Below are positions 52,383-62,402 of a DNA stretch of 64,000 bases, in pieces. The translations under genes and the position numbers were made by a program. Positions within the stretch are counted from its first letter, which is position 1. Every line of letters starts with the position of its first letter. The DNA is from Kordiimonadaceae bacterium UBA4441 (GTDB lineage: Bacteria; Pseudomonadota; Alphaproteobacteria; Sphingomonadales; Emcibacteraceae). Location of the stretch: assembly GCA_002390425.1 (NCBI GenBank), contig DGPL01000045.1:26182-90181 (forward strand), in the 5' to 3' direction. The notes below the pieces were generated by a model. It did no database searches, was not told the origin of the DNA, and worked only from the letters and a program-made list of their open reading frames with translations.

Positions 52383-53215
52383 AATTTCTGCTAAATATAA
52401 CCTCATTAACGATGATTTCACTTTTGATATCATGCTCTAAAAATGATGAAATTAATCCTGTGAACGAAGATATCCTCTTTTTAGTTCTTGGTAAAATGTC
52501 CATTTATACTCAGGATATTATCGGCAACCATACATTAAGGGATCACCATTTTGTCGCGGAAATTATGCCGAAAAAAACCGGTGAAATTTTAAGCGGTACC
52601 CTTACAAGCGCCGATGATCCAGATTTCATTCTTCCCTTTAATCCAGAAGGGCGTCAATTTCTTGCTCATGGCGCGAGAACCTTGACACCAGAGGAATTAC
52701 ATATTGCCCACCCTGATGGTACTTATTTATTCAATTATAAAACCCCTAATGGAGAAATGACCACACAACCGCTCAAATTAAAAAGACGTGATACAACTGA
52801 TATAATGCCGTTGCCTTCAACCTTGTTGCTCACACAAAATGGAAAAAGTATAATCCCGGATTTGATTAATCCTACACAAGACCTTACCATTCATTGGACA
52901 CCAATGAATGGTAATATGAGAGCAAAAAATAGCGAACTTGATGATCTTATTTTCGTGCTTGCTTTTGATTGTTTCGGAAATAATATTGCCCACAGTGGAC
53001 GCCCTTATAACGGAAAACCTTTCTTAACTTATAAAGATACAGAATTTACAATTCCGGCTCATGACTTAAAAGAAGGTGTTTCATATAATCTAATTGTCGA
53101 GCAAGCCACAGCTGATGTTATGCGACATCAAGGCGTTCCAGGTATAGCCACATATGCAACCCTTACCTTCCTTGATGCGCAAACTAGTGGACAATCTACT
53201 TGTCCATCAAAATAA
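52379..53215 (+). CDS. Lipoprotein of unknown function
   Basis: A 278-residue protein with a lipoprotein signal (MKFLLNITSLTMISLLISC; acylated Cys19). The start at 52379 is set by AGAGGG and the signal peptide. The mature part is beta-rich with segments such as 'GEILSGTLTSADDPDFILPF' and a fibronectin-like 'DLTIHWTPMNG' stretch, then 'YNLIVEQATADV'. I do not recognise the family. It overlaps the DUF1697 stop by four bases. Likely a periplasmic or outer-membrane protein. Confidence 0.75.
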   Translation: MKFLLNITSLTMISLLISCSKNDEINPVNEDILFLVLGKMSIYTQDIIGNHTLRDHHFVAEIMPKKTGEILSGTLTSADDPDFILPFNPEGRQFLAHGARTLTPEELHIAHPDGTYLFNYKTPNGEMTTQPLKLKRRDTTDIMPLPSTLLLTQNGKSIIPDLINPTQDLTIHWTPMNGNMRAKNSELDDLIFVLAFDCFGNNIAHSGRPYNGKPFLTYKDTEFTIPAHDLKEGVSYNLIVEQATADVMRHQGVPGIATYATLTFLDAQTSGQSTCPSK

Positions 53216-53239
53216 GGCTATACTTATTTAATTTTTTTT
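53210..53239 (+). terminator. Intrinsic terminator after lipoprotein gene
   Basis: AAATAAG (53210-53216)/CTTATTT (53223-53229), six-base loop, then eight T (53232-53239). The stem is AT-rich. A second perfect hairpin TGGACAA/TTGTCCA (53188-53206) sits just before it in the last codons and may assist. Confidence 0.6.
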
Positions 53240-53277
53240 GTCATATATCGCCTTTATGAATTTAAAGGACTAAGCTT

Positions 53278-54168
53278 ATGTCACAGAAATATGCATTGGC
53301 ATTACATGGCGGTGCCGGCCCAAAGGCTGGTGAAGATTATAGTGTCACGGAAGCACATCTTGCTGAACTCGCTAAGGAAGGCGAGGCTCTTTTAAAAGCG
53401 GGGGAAACTTCACTTGATGTTGTCGAAATTATGGTCGCTAATCTGGAGAGTTCTGGACTATATGTGGCAGGAAAAGGTGCCGCACCAAATATCGCAGGCC
53501 AGTTTGAATTGGACGCCAGCATCATGGAAGGGCATACCCGTCGCTCAGGGTCCGTTTCGGCTATTCAAGATGTTGTTAGCCCGGTTGGCGTTGCTAAGGC
53601 GGTATTAGAAAAATCGCCTTGTGTTCTTATCACGGCGGAAGGTGCCAATAAATTTGCCCATGATGAAGGTTTTGAAAAAATATCAAATCCTAAGGATTAT
53701 TATGTGCTTCCTATTGGTGTAAGCCAGGCAGATATTGAGCAAGAAGACATGATGCACGGTACGGTAGGTGCTGTCGCCCTTGATATATATGGTAATCTAG
53801 CCGCTGCAACTTCGACAGGTGGTGTCTTTGGAAAACCAGCAGGTCGCGTCGGCGATACACCTCTAATTGGAATAGGCACTTGGGCCGATGATGACATTGC
53901 AATATCATGCACTGGCACAGGCGAATTTTTTATCCGTGCCGGTGGTGCGCTCACGACAGCAAATGGGTATAAGCTTGCTGGTGATACATTACAAGAAGCC
54001 CTATGGCGCATGTTAGATGAAGTGAAACGCCTTGGTGGTGATGGCGGTCTAATCGCAGTTAACCGTAAAGGTGAGATTGCGATGGCCTTTAATTCAGATG
54101 GGTTAAAAAGGGCTGCCATTTCTGACAATATGGAGTTGGTTTCAACAACTTTTACACCTTGTCGTTAA
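53278..54168 (+). CDS. iaaA: Isoaspartyl peptidase / L-asparaginase (plant type)
   Basis: A 296-residue Ntn hydrolase that should autocleave at Gly161-Thr162 ([10 protein letters not shown]) to alpha and beta chains, with Thr162 as nucleophile. The start LALHGGAGP and the later '[20 protein letters not shown]' and '[11 protein letters not shown]' are family hallmarks; the residue before Thr is Gly as usual. It hydrolyses beta-aspartyl dipeptides, including the beta-Asp-Arg released by cyanophycinase, coded 5 kb away. It is convergent with the cyanophycin synthetase-like gene and shares TTAA with it as overlapping stop codons. Confidence 0.92.
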   Translation: MSQKYALALHGGAGPKAGEDYSVTEAHLAELAKEGEALLKAGETSLDVVEIMVANLESSGLYVAGKGAAPNIAGQFELDASIMEGHTRRSGSVSAIQDVVSPVGVAKAVLEKSPCVLITAEGANKFAHDEGFEKISNPKDYYVLPIGVSQADIEQEDMMHGTVGAVALDIYGNLAAATSTGGVFGKPAGRVGDTPLIGIGTWADDDIAISCTGTGEFFIRAGGALTTANGYKLAGDTLQEALWRMLDEVKRLGGDGGLIAVNRKGEIAMAFNSDGLKRAAISDNMELVSTTFTPCR

Positions 54169-55910
54169 GTCGCCGCTTTTAACATATCAAAGATTTTATC
54201 TCTTTCTGCAAGCGCGAGCAGCAGCACAAGATCACCTTCCTCAAGTTGATCAATAATATATTGTGCCCCTTCAGACGGGGTGGAAAAATGAGGTATATTG
54301 TCTTCATCTATGCCATGTTTTAAACATTGGTTTTTTATGATAGCTGCCGTTTCACCAAATTCGCGACCGCGTAAATAGTCTTCCATATCCATGGTTGCAA
54401 CTACATCAGGATTAAACTTGAGCGCACCATCGGTTAAATCCATTATATCCTGATCCGAACGGTCCCCCGCTTGTCCGATAAGTAAATATTTTTTATTGGA
54501 TGGAATATTATCAAGCATATCCGCAATAGCATTTATAGAATGAGGATTATGTGCAAAATCAACAAAGACGCGGGCGCCCTTAATTTTAAACTCATTGCAG
54601 CGCCCTGGATTATCATCAGGTGTGCTCGAAAAAGACATTAATCCTTTTAAAATGGCTTCGTTTGATATGTCCATCGCTTTAGCAAGACAAAGTGCACCCA
54701 TCGCATTTTGAATATTAAATTTTGCCGCGCCACCCATTGCAATGGGAATATCTGATACATTGATAGTAAGAGTGATTTCGTTACCATCGAAATAATGAAG
54801 CTTCCCATTATCAAGCCAACAACATAAACCGCCAGAATATCGTGCCGTAATAATGTTTTCATTATTATCAGATAAAGAAAACCAACAAATCGTATTTTGT
54901 GATGATAACCCATTATTGGCAACAAGTTTGTCATCAGCATTTAAGACAAGGATACCATCGTCTGAAAGAGCTCTTGCTACAGCAAATTTTGCATCTGCTA
55001 AATGCTCAACGGTATTTATACCATATTCCCCCAAATGATCCGCGGCGATATTGGTGACCAATGCCGCTGAAGCCTGACGTAATGGTAGCCCCCGTCTTAA
55101 TATTCCACCGCGTGCCACTTCAAGAAAAGCGATTTCAAGTCGTTTATCTCTGAGTAGCATGCGTGCGCCGCCAGGCCCCGAATAATCACCGTAGTCCAGA
55201 ACATCATCGCCCAATTTAACAAAATCAGTTGATGTAGAGCCACTCACCATTCCGGCGGCCTCCGCGATAGCCGTTGATAAACGCACACTGGTTGATTTAC
55301 CATTTGTGCCCGTAATCATCGCAACAGGAACATTATGAAGGTTATCCCAATTTACCTCGTCAACATTTGGGATTTCATTGATACCCCACTTTTGTGAACC
55401 CGTTCCATGGCCAAGAGAAACAAAATCATCATCCCAAAGAACATCAATATTCTTTTTCTCGGCTGCATCTTGAAGCTCAAGAATAGGGGGGTTTTGTTCC
55501 ATAGAAATCACTTTAAGAAGGTCAGAGATTAGTGCATCAAAATCATCTGAAGATTGCTCAAACAATTTGCTAGCCGTTAAATGCCAACTTGTTTCAATAA
55601 CAAAAACAGCCGAATATAAAAGATCAATACTTGCGGAAATCGCTAGGTTTACCCCCGTATCAAAGATACGAGTTTTAATGTGAATATTCTTCCAATTAAT
55701 AGCATCCAAGACTTTTTGAATTTCGACTGTCCAACAATCAACGACTTCTTGTTTATCAAAATAACTTGTGAAAACATCAAGGATCGCACCAGGCTTTTCC
55801 CAAAGCAGCCCCGGACCAGTAACACGGCGGCTACTTTCAAGAGTAATAAGATCAGATTCCGGTATACGGATGCTTAAATAGTCTTCGATTTCTTCAATAT
55901 TAATTGTCAT
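54165..55910 (-). CDS. Mur-ligase-type cyanophycin synthetase-like partner (lacks ATP-grasp domain)
   Basis: A 581-residue protein. The C-terminal ~385 residues match the Mur ligase half of cyanophycin synthetase: ATP site GTNGKST at 201-207, '[21 protein letters not shown]', '[10 protein letters not shown]', '[19 protein letters not shown]', LNADD. The N-terminal ~190 residues keep only a remnant ('[16 protein letters not shown]' and [10 protein letters not shown]) that aligns with the segment just before the ATP-grasp domain in the neighbouring synthetase (FGHGKHQKR), while ATP-grasp itself is missing. A cphA-cphA' pair of this kind is known in Cupriavidus. It lies 15 bases after cphA in one operon. 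It may assist or regulate synthesis, or ligate another substrate. Confidence 0.85.
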   Translation of the reverse strand: MTINIEEIEDYLSIRIPESDLITLESSRRVTGPGLLWEKPGAILDVFTSYFDKQEVVDCWTVEIQKVLDAINWKNIHIKTRIFDTGVNLAISASIDLLYSAVFVIETSWHLTASKLFEQSSDDFDALISDLLKVISMEQNPPILELQDAAEKKNIDVLWDDDFVSLGHGTGSQKWGINEIPNVDEVNWDNLHNVPVAMITGTNGKSTSVRLSTAIAEAAGMVSGSTSTDFVKLGDDVLDYGDYSGPGGARMLLRDKRLEIAFLEVARGGILRRGLPLRQASAALVTNIAADHLGEYGINTVEHLADAKFAVARALSDDGILVLNADDKLVANNGLSSQNTICWFSLSDNNENIITARYSGGLCCWLDNGKLHYFDGNEITLTINVSDIPIAMGGAAKFNIQNAMGALCLAKAMDISNEAILKGLMSFSSTPDDNPGRCNEFKIKGARVFVDFAHNPHSINAIADMLDNIPSNKKYLLIGQAGDRSDQDIMDLTDGALKFNPDVVATMDMEDYLRGREFGETAAIIKNQCLKHGIDEDNIPHFSTPSEGAQYIIDQLEEGDLVLLLALAERDKIFDMLKAAT

Positions 55911-55925
55911 GAAGTTACCTTGGTA

Positions 55926-58724
55926 TTAATCGCCATCTTCATCATAATCACGTGCCAACCTAACCCCACGTTCATCACGAATAAGTTGCTGACTATCCTC
56001 GATTAAATCTTCATATGGGGTCGCCATTAACACGTCCTCAGTTGCGACAACCTCAGCCTCATCTTTATCTTCGCCAAAGTTGATGATTTGTTTCCATGAT
56101 CTCGTTACGTTATCACCGGAAATAATCAATAAATCCTTTTCTTTGGCCTCTGAAAGACCAGCTTCAATGGCATCAACTTCATTCGAAATGACACTTATTG
56201 CATCTTCCGAAACGCCATTTTTAAGTAGTATATCTTTCATCATATTGGGAATTTCATCATCACCTCGCCCACGACGGTTGTCATCCGCTTTTAAGAAATA
56301 ATGATCATAATGACCGGCCAACACCTCGCATGTTTCTACGATATCTTCATCACGTCGGTCACCAGGACAAGATGCGACAATTAATTTTCGTTCATGCCCT
56401 TCTAATTTATCAGCAAGATCAGTTATCACAGCAAATGCCGCTTGATTGTGTGCATAATCCAGTATGACACGGAAACTATGTTCATCAAATACATTCATAC
56501 GGCCAGGTGCTTGTGAGAAAGTGGTATTAAAGGTTTTAAGACCTAAACGAATTTGATCCAGATCCTGCCCAAAGCTATAGGCCATTGCGACTGTAAACAT
56601 CGCATTCTGAACGTTATGAAGCGCTTTTCCTTCAATCGTTGCAGGAATAAGATGCGACCAAATAACCGGAATATGTGTGAGGTTGTCATAAATAGTTATT
56701 AAATCACCATTCATTCCTTTTTCAAGCACACATGCCTTACCACCCGCATCAATATGTTGTTTCACGAGTGCATGATCATGATGCATGGTGACATAAAAAA
56801 TATTATCAGCATCAGCGTAATCAGCCATCATCAAACAGTTTTTATCATCCGCATTCAAAACAACCGTATCGGTTGCAGCTTCGATCACGATACGTTTAAT
56901 CTCGGCTAGCTGCTCAAGGGTATCAACACCCCCCATCCCCAGATGATCGGATGCAACATTTAAGCATGCGGAAACATCCGTGCTTGCATAACCTAGACCA
57001 TTTCTTACTAGTCCACCGCGTGCGGTTTCAAGTACGGCAAAATCAACGGTTGGATCACGCAACACCATTTGCGCTGAACGTGGCCCAGTGGTATCACCCT
57101 TCACAGTTTGCTTACCGTCCACATAAATACCGTCTGTGGTGGTTAAACCAACAGTATGACCACATGTTTTAATAACATGGGCAAGCATTCTGGAAGTTGT
57201 TGTTTTACCATTTGTCCCTGTAATGGCGGCAATTGGAATACGGCTTGGTGTTCCCTGCGGGAACAGCATATCAATCACATTACCAGATACATCTCTTGGT
57301 TCCCCTTCGGAAGGGGCAACATGCATTCTAAACCCTGGTGCTGCATTGACTTCGACAATACCGCCACCAATATCCTTATATGATTTACTGATATCATCCG
57401 TTAAGAAATCAACGCCCCCAACATCAAGGCCAACAGCCTGGATCGCACGTTGCGCCATTTCGCGGTTATCCGGATGAACGACATCCGTTAAATCAATGGC
57501 CGTCCCGCCCGTCGATAAATTTGCCGTATCACGAAGATAAAATACTTCATCTGCCGCCAATATAGTCTCCGCCGTATAACCGGCATTATCCATTAAACGT
57601 GTCGCCTGTTTATCAATTTCGAGAATAGTCAGTACTTTTTCGTGACCAACACCGCGTCTTGGGTCTTCATTTACAATATCAATCAATTCTGAAATTGTGT
57701 GTTTCCCGTCACCGATTACATGACCCGGCACCCGCTTCGCAACAGCCACCAATTCGTTATTCACCACCAGCATGCGGTGATCAAACCCGGTCATATAACT
57801 TTCGACAAGCACTGCCCGACTTGTACCTTGTTCACGCGCTACTTCAAAGGCGGTTTCAACCTCTTCTGCACTATTTAGATTAATAGATACACCACGCCCA
57901 TGATTGGCGTTAAGTGGCTTAACAACAACAGGGTATCCTATACGGCGAGCGGCACTAACCGCTTCACGTGGGCTATAAATCATATGTTGTTGCGGTACCG
58001 GCAAACCAAGGTCATTCAGTAAATTATGCGTATCTTCTTTATCGCATGAAATTTCCACAGCGATATGATTAGTTTCAGACGTGATCGTCGCTTGAATGCG
58101 TTTTTGATGTTTGCCATGTCCAAATTGAACGAGGCTATATTTATTAAGCCTCAACCACGGAATATCGCGTTCTTCCGCGGCAGCAACCAATGATGCTGTA
58201 CTCGGACCAAAGGCATGACGCTGGGCTTTTTTAATGAAATAAGTTAGCTCTTCGTCCCAGTCAAAATCATCTTCAATTTCATAATCGATCTGGTCTTGCA
58301 ATGCCTTTGGCAATAAATGCATAAGAAGTTTAATGGCTAGCTCACAGGCAGCAAGCCCAACATCTTTATGAATATAAGCGTAAACCATATTGTAATGGCC
58401 AACTTCACCCGTGGATCTGGTACGGCCAAATGTGACTTCGTTTCCAGCTACACATTGTAGCTCAAGGGCAACATGCTCCGTAATGTGACCAATCCATGTG
58501 CCTTCATCTTCGCGTAATCGACGAATAAAGCCGCCGGGTTCACGATATGAACATCCATGCTCTTCTATTCCGGGGAGGGCAGCGATCAAACCATCGACAA
58601 ATTCAGAACCAATTTTTACAGAAGGCCATTCTTCGAGAATACCAATATCAAGAACATGTCTGATAACCTTAAATTTGGCATACTGGTTGGGCCCCAAATA
58701 AAGGTTTGTTTTTAATATTCTCAT
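55926..58724 (-). CDS. cphA: Cyanophycin synthetase
   Basis: A 932-residue enzyme that builds multi-L-arginyl-poly-L-aspartate from Asp, Arg and ATP in the cytoplasm. The N-terminal domain is ~1-165. ATP-grasp is ~225-485 with 'VVVKPLNANHGRGVSINL' and 'GGGIVEVNAAPGFRMH'. The Mur ligase domain is from ~495 with GTNGKTTT at 503-510, 'DTTGPRSAQMVLRDPTVDFAVLE'-type and 'LNVASDHLGMGGVDTLEQLA' regions. A very acidic C-terminal tail extends it slightly beyond the usual ~870-900 residues. SD GGGAGGT is strong. The operon order is cphB, cphA, cphA-like. Nitrogen, carbon and energy storage. Confidence 0.96.
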   Translation of the reverse strand: MRILKTNLYLGPNQYAKFKVIRHVLDIGILEEWPSVKIGSEFVDGLIAALPGIEEHGCSYREPGGFIRRLREDEGTWIGHITEHVALELQCVAGNEVTFGRTRSTGEVGHYNMVYAYIHKDVGLAACELAIKLLMHLLPKALQDQIDYEIEDDFDWDEELTYFIKKAQRHAFGPSTASLVAAAEERDIPWLRLNKYSLVQFGHGKHQKRIQATITSETNHIAVEISCDKEDTHNLLNDLGLPVPQQHMIYSPREAVSAARRIGYPVVVKPLNANHGRGVSINLNSAEEVETAFEVAREQGTSRAVLVESYMTGFDHRMLVVNNELVAVAKRVPGHVIGDGKHTISELIDIVNEDPRRGVGHEKVLTILEIDKQATRLMDNAGYTAETILAADEVFYLRDTANLSTGGTAIDLTDVVHPDNREMAQRAIQAVGLDVGGVDFLTDDISKSYKDIGGGIVEVNAAPGFRMHVAPSEGEPRDVSGNVIDMLFPQGTPSRIPIAAITGTNGKTTTSRMLAHVIKTCGHTVGLTTTDGIYVDGKQTVKGDTTGPRSAQMVLRDPTVDFAVLETARGGLVRNGLGYASTDVSACLNVASDHLGMGGVDTLEQLAEIKRIVIEAATDTVVLNADDKNCLMMADYADADNIFYVTMHHDHALVKQHIDAGGKACVLEKGMNGDLITIYDNLTHIPVIWSHLIPATIEGKALHNVQNAMFTVAMAYSFGQDLDQIRLGLKTFNTTFSQAPGRMNVFDEHSFRVILDYAHNQAAFAVITDLADKLEGHERKLIVASCPGDRRDEDIVETCEVLAGHYDHYFLKADDNRRGRGDDEIPNMMKDILLKNGVSEDAISVISNEVDAIEAGLSEAKEKDLLIISGDNVTRSWKQIINFGEDKDEAEVVATEDVLMATPYEDLIEDSQQLIRDERGVRLARDYDEDGD

Positions 58725-58787
58725 TTTTTACCTCCCGAATTATTATTCTGATTACTTAACTCACTTTATATTTTTATTTCACTCAAA

Positions 58788-59639
58788 TCATATTTTACAA
58801 ATATTCTGCCTGTCTTCTATTGGTGGGAATGCTTCCCTTATATTGAAATCATATAAACAGCCTTCATGGAGGATATCCAATTTTAAGCCAAGAAGGCCAA
58901 GAGCATTTCTATTATCCGTTCCATAAGCAGATGAATAGGTTAGATCACCACCATCTACGACGGTAACGGTTCCACTACCAACCACTTCACAGATATCATC
59001 TGGTCCAATAAAGGCCGCCGTATCTTCATCAATGCCCATTCCCATTAAAAAAGGATTATAAGCAACGGCAGAGAGTAATCTGCCCAACCGGTTTCTTTCT
59101 GAGAAATGTTGGTCGATGATCATTGCATTGGTAAGCCCAAGACCAGGCGCCAAAATTGCGCCGCCTTCTTTCGGAGACTCGTTTGAATCGCCCCCTGCTA
59201 TCATATGCTCTGACATAATTGATGCCCCAGCTGATGTGCCCGCAATATGAACGCCGCGTGCATTGGCCGTCCTGATCACTTGCGCAACTGCCGTTCCCCC
59301 TAAAATTGTCGCGAGGCGCAATTGATTGCCACCGGTAATAAAAATGCCCGTTGCTTCTTCGCAGCGACTGGCAAATTCCGGATTGTTACAATCTTCTCTT
59401 GATTTAATATCGATATGGCTGACTTCACCTATACCAATTTCCTCGAATATTTTTTCGTATCTTTCACCGGTATCATCAAGTCTTGAGGCGGTTGGAATAA
59501 CGACTATTTTCGCTTCTCTACCGCCTGAGATTTCCGTAAATTTTCTTAAAATAGAAGGATTGGCTTCTTTATCTTCTGCACCACCGATTGGAATAATAAA
59601 CCCTCGTTGATGACCTTCTTCCACATTAGCTGGACACAT
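58788..59639 (-). CDS. cphB: Cyanophycinase
   Basis: A 283-residue S51-type serine peptidase that releases beta-Asp-Arg dipeptides from cyanophycin. The nucleophile is Ser136 in GTSAGASIM. 'GGAEDKE' near the N-terminus, 'ITGGNQLRL' (~100) and 'DQHFSERNRLGRLLSA' (~175) are conserved cyanophycinase blocks. No signal peptide, so it is the intracellular type. It lies 63 bases upstream of cphA on the same strand. The chosen ATG has only a weak SD. With the isoaspartyl peptidase it completes the breakdown to free Asp and Arg. Confidence 0.95.
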   Translation of the reverse strand: MCPANVEEGHQRGFIIPIGGAEDKEANPSILRKFTEISGGREAKIVVIPTASRLDDTGERYEKIFEEIGIGEVSHIDIKSREDCNNPEFASRCEEATGIFITGGNQLRLATILGGTAVAQVIRTANARGVHIAGTSAGASIMSEHMIAGGDSNESPKEGGAILAPGLGLTNAMIIDQHFSERNRLGRLLSAVAYNPFLMGMGIDEDTAAFIGPDDICEVVGSGTVTVVDGGDLTYSSAYGTDNRNALGLLGLKLDILHEGCLYDFNIREAFPPIEDRQNICKI

Positions 59640-59804
59640 TCTTTAACTAAACCTTGTGATTATTGGTAACTAAACACCCCGCCCCGACAACAAAAGAACG
59701 ACCTTTTGTCTAACTTTAGTATCAGATAAAGCCTTATTTCTAAATAAACTAATTTGGGTTACATGAAAACAAATATTCTTATCTCTATGCTCTCAACATA
59801 TTCT
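59640..59804. other. Gap between cyanophycinase and the PLP lyase gene
   Basis: 165 bases, AT-rich, presumably holding the promoter of the cyanophycin operon. I see no convincing hairpin, -35/-10 pair or repeat. Confidence 0.4.
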
Positions 59805-60800
59805 TTAAGAAACTAAAGATGGATACCCAAAAAGCGCCGGTGTACCGCCAGTATGCATGAATAATATTTTTTCCTGCGCTGAAAATTTCCCTTCACGGAT
59901 CAATTTCATCATACCTGCCAATGCCTTACCGGTATAAACAGGATCCACCAAAAGACCTTCTTCTTCTGCAGCAAGCTTGATTGCTTCCGTAACAAATTCA
60001 TTTAAATGGCCATATCCGGGCGCAAGACAATCATCAAATAAATGAATATCTTCATCTCTTATTTGATGGTCACCTGGTAGCATATCGATAACGATTTGTG
60101 TTTTTTTCTTTATTCGTGCTCTCTGTGATTCTTTATCACGCCTGACGCATATTCCATATACTGGCACTTTTTCGCCTTTAATTCTTAATCCTGCCAATAA
60201 ACCGGCATGGGTCGTGCCACTACCAGATGCCGTTATGATGGCATCCATTTTTAAGTTTTGTGATAATAGTTCTTCTGCACAATCCACATATCCTAATGAT
60301 CCGATCGGTTGGTGTTTTTCAGCAAGCGGAATGACATAGGGGGTTTTACCTTTCGATTTTAATTCCTCCGCTCTTTGATAAAGCGCGTCATCAGCGCCTT
60401 CTTCGTCTTCACCTGCAGGGTAATGGTGAAATTTTGCACCCATTAGCTTCATTAAATAGGGATTACCGGACTGATAATATTCTGCTGGCTGGCCTTTAAC
60501 GCGCTCTTCAAGTTGCACTTCAACATCCATACCAAGCTTACGTGCGGCTGCGACCGCAGTTCGCATATAATTAGACTGCACAGCACCTGTAATTAAAATG
60601 ACATTTGCTTTTTCTAAAACCGCTTCACCAAAATAATACTCAAGCTGTCTTGCTTTGTTGCCCCCGAATGCAAGGCCCGTTTGATCATCCCGCTTTATCC
60701 ATATTTCTGGGCCGCCTAATATTTCTGATAAACGGTCAAGTTTTTCTATCGGTGTGGGTGTTTGAGCTAACTTCTCACGAGGAAAATTATCTGTCAGCAT
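59805..60800 (-). CDS. PLP-dependent D-cysteine desulfhydrase / L-cysteate sulfo-lyase / ACC deaminase family enzyme
   Basis: A 331-residue tryptophan-synthase-beta-fold PLP enzyme. Lys49 in FGGNKARQLEYY binds PLP, 'ITGAVQSNYMRTAVAAARKLG' (~75) binds the substrate carboxylate, 'TASGSGTTHAGL' binds the phosphate and 'DPVYTGKALAG' is typical of D-cysteine desulfhydrase, L-cysteate sulfo-lyase (CuyA) and ACC deaminase. These cannot be told apart from motifs alone. The gene directly upstream encodes a TSUP exporter of the sulfite/sulfonate type, which favours a desulfonating lyase that makes sulfite. Confidence 0.87.
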   Translation of the reverse strand: MLTDNFPREKLAQTPTPIEKLDRLSEILGGPEIWIKRDDQTGLAFGGNKARQLEYYFGEAVLEKANVILITGAVQSNYMRTAVAAARKLGMDVEVQLEERVKGQPAEYYQSGNPYLMKLMGAKFHHYPAGEDEEGADDALYQRAEELKSKGKTPYVIPLAEKHQPIGSLGYVDCAEELLSQNLKMDAIITASGSGTTHAGLLAGLRIKGEKVPVYGICVRRDKESQRARIKKKTQIVIDMLPGDHQIRDEDIHLFDDCLAPGYGHLNEFVTEAIKLAAEEEGLLVDPVYTGKALAGMMKLIREGKFSAQEKILFMHTGGTPALFGYPSLVS

Positions 60801-60811
60801 AACAAATCCTT

Positions 60812-61555
60812 TTATAAACTTAGCAACATAAAAATGCCTGTTAAAACCAAGATTATCAATATCAATCCTTTAAAAAGACGTTCATTGATTTTCTTGGATA
60901 AATGATGTCCGATAACAACACCAAGTAATGCCCCCGGCAAAACATACGCTGTCATCAACCAAGCATCTGAATCAATACCAACAAATACCACTTGCATAAG
61001 CGCTGCACCACTATATGCAAAGGCGAAAACAGCCATCATCACGGCACGAATTTGATTAATTTGTAAATTTGTTTTCGATAAAAACAACATCATAGTTGGA
61101 CCTGGCATGGCCATTGCGGCACCGAATATACCTGAAATAAACCCCATAAAAGATAAGATTGATTTCGGTATTCCGTCGCTTTCAATAATTTTTTTTCTAT
61201 TTCCAACTACAAACAAGTTCCATGCATTTTGTAAACTTATGACAATAATAAATACGGCAACTGCGGCTTTAATGATTTGCAAATCCATTTCCAAAAATAG
61301 ATAAATCCCAACAGGAAACCCAATGACACACCCGATAAATACCCACTTTATAAAATCATCGGGCATATTATTTCTTAATTTAATCCATAGAGGCAAAGAC
61401 ATAAGAATAGAGATAAGAATTACGATCTGAATTGCGGAAGCACTATTTAGAACAATTAGATATACGGGAACGACAATTAACGCGAATCCAAACCCCGTAG
61501 CAGATTGCACAATTGACGCAATTAACGTTGCAAGTATAAGTATGAAGATCGACAA
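60812..61555 (-). CDS. TSUP (TauE/SafE) family membrane transporter
   Basis: A 247-residue polytopic protein with about eight hydrophobic segments. The hallmark starts 'QSATGFGFALIVVPVYL' (~18) and 'GFISGIFGAAMAMPGPTMMLFLS' (~135) are the two internal repeats of the DUF81 fold. Family members export sulfite, sulfoacetate or related anions, or import them. It is 11 bases upstream of the PLP lyase and five bases after the hydrolase gene, so the three form one operon. Export of sulfite made by the lyase is a plausible function. Confidence 0.88.
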   Translation of the reverse strand: MSIFILILATLIASIVQSATGFGFALIVVPVYLIVLNSASAIQIVILISILMSLPLWIKLRNNMPDDFIKWVFIGCVIGFPVGIYLFLEMDLQIIKAAVAVFIIVISLQNAWNLFVVGNRKKIIESDGIPKSILSFMGFISGIFGAAMAMPGPTMMLFLSKTNLQINQIRAVMMAVFAFAYSGAALMQVVFVGIDSDAWLMTAYVLPGALLGVVIGHHLSKKINERLFKGLILIILVLTGIFMLLSL

Positions 61556-61560
61556 GTTAA

Positions 61561-62352
61561 TTACGGATTATCAATTTTTTGCCAAATATTTTTAATCCAG
61601 GGCACGGCGTGACCAATAGATTCAGGAAGTAAGTTTTCCTGATGATGTGTAATGACAAAAAGTTCATGGAAGGTGACGTCTTTGCCTTCTGATTTCAGCT
61701 TTTTTACATATTCAATGGTCGGCGCGATATCAATTAAACCATCCACATGTGAATGCATGATATAAAGCGGGATTTTCCAATCTGTATCTAATAATTTACC
61801 GTCTTCTCTAAATTTATTCATGTCCGCAGACATTCCCGCAATCGGGAAAGCACCAGCAAAACGATCTTGAAATTTGGAGGCCCAATCCCATGTACCAAAT
61901 GCACCCATACTATATCCGGTCACTATGGTTTTACGTTCATCAATATTATATGTCGCATTTATACTATCCCAAAGACGCAATAATGCTGCTTCATTTTCGG
62001 GGCTTTGCCAATTTCCACTTACAGAATCAGCTGCCAAAAATATCGCGCCTAACGGCTTAAATGCCTGTTGATAAATTTTATTAAAAAAGCCTTCGGTCCA
62101 ATAGGGCTCTGGCCTATTATCACCGCCCATTCCCCCGAACCCATAATGAAGCCCCAATATCATTGGCACGGCTTTGCTGCCATCATAACCTTCCGGGATA
62201 TCTATAACATAACGCTGCAATGTTCCGTCGGGATGAGTGATTTCCATTTTATGAAAACCTGGTCCCATTTCTTTAATGTCCAGTTCTTGTGCTGTGGCAA
62301 CACTATTCAGAATACTGAAAAGGCTAATGATGAATAAAAGATTTTTTTTCAC
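61561..62352 (-). CDS. Exported alpha/beta hydrolase (esterase, dienelactone hydrolase/depolymerase-like)
   Basis: A 263-residue secreted hydrolase with a signal peptide (cleavage near TAQE, residue ~22). The nucleophile is in VTGYSMGAFGTWDWA, the acid probably Asp of 'SHVDGLIDIAP', and the His in 'THHQENLLPES'. The 'GLHYGFGGMG' strand forms the oxyanion hole. It resembles LpqC/feruloyl esterase-type proteins. First gene of the operon with the TSUP exporter and PLP lyase; divergent from the LysE gene. Substrate unknown. Confidence 0.85.
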   Translation of the reverse strand: MKKNLLFIISLFSILNSVATAQELDIKEMGPGFHKMEITHPDGTLQRYVIDIPEGYDGSKAVPMILGLHYGFGGMGGDNRPEPYWTEGFFNKIYQQAFKPLGAIFLAADSVSGNWQSPENEAALLRLWDSINATYNIDERKTIVTGYSMGAFGTWDWASKFQDRFAGAFPIAGMSADMNKFREDGKLLDTDWKIPLYIMHSHVDGLIDIAPTIEYVKKLKSEGKDVTFHELFVITHHQENLLPESIGHAVPWIKNIWQKIDNP

Positions 62353-62402
62353 AGAGATGCTCCCTTAATTTTTTATGAGAATGACATATCAGCTTGAAAA
62401 CT

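Noticed and set aside
53700..54128. 142-codon minus-strand frame opposite the isoaspartyl peptidase
   Set aside because: Composition follows the complement of the sense gene; no SD and no domain.
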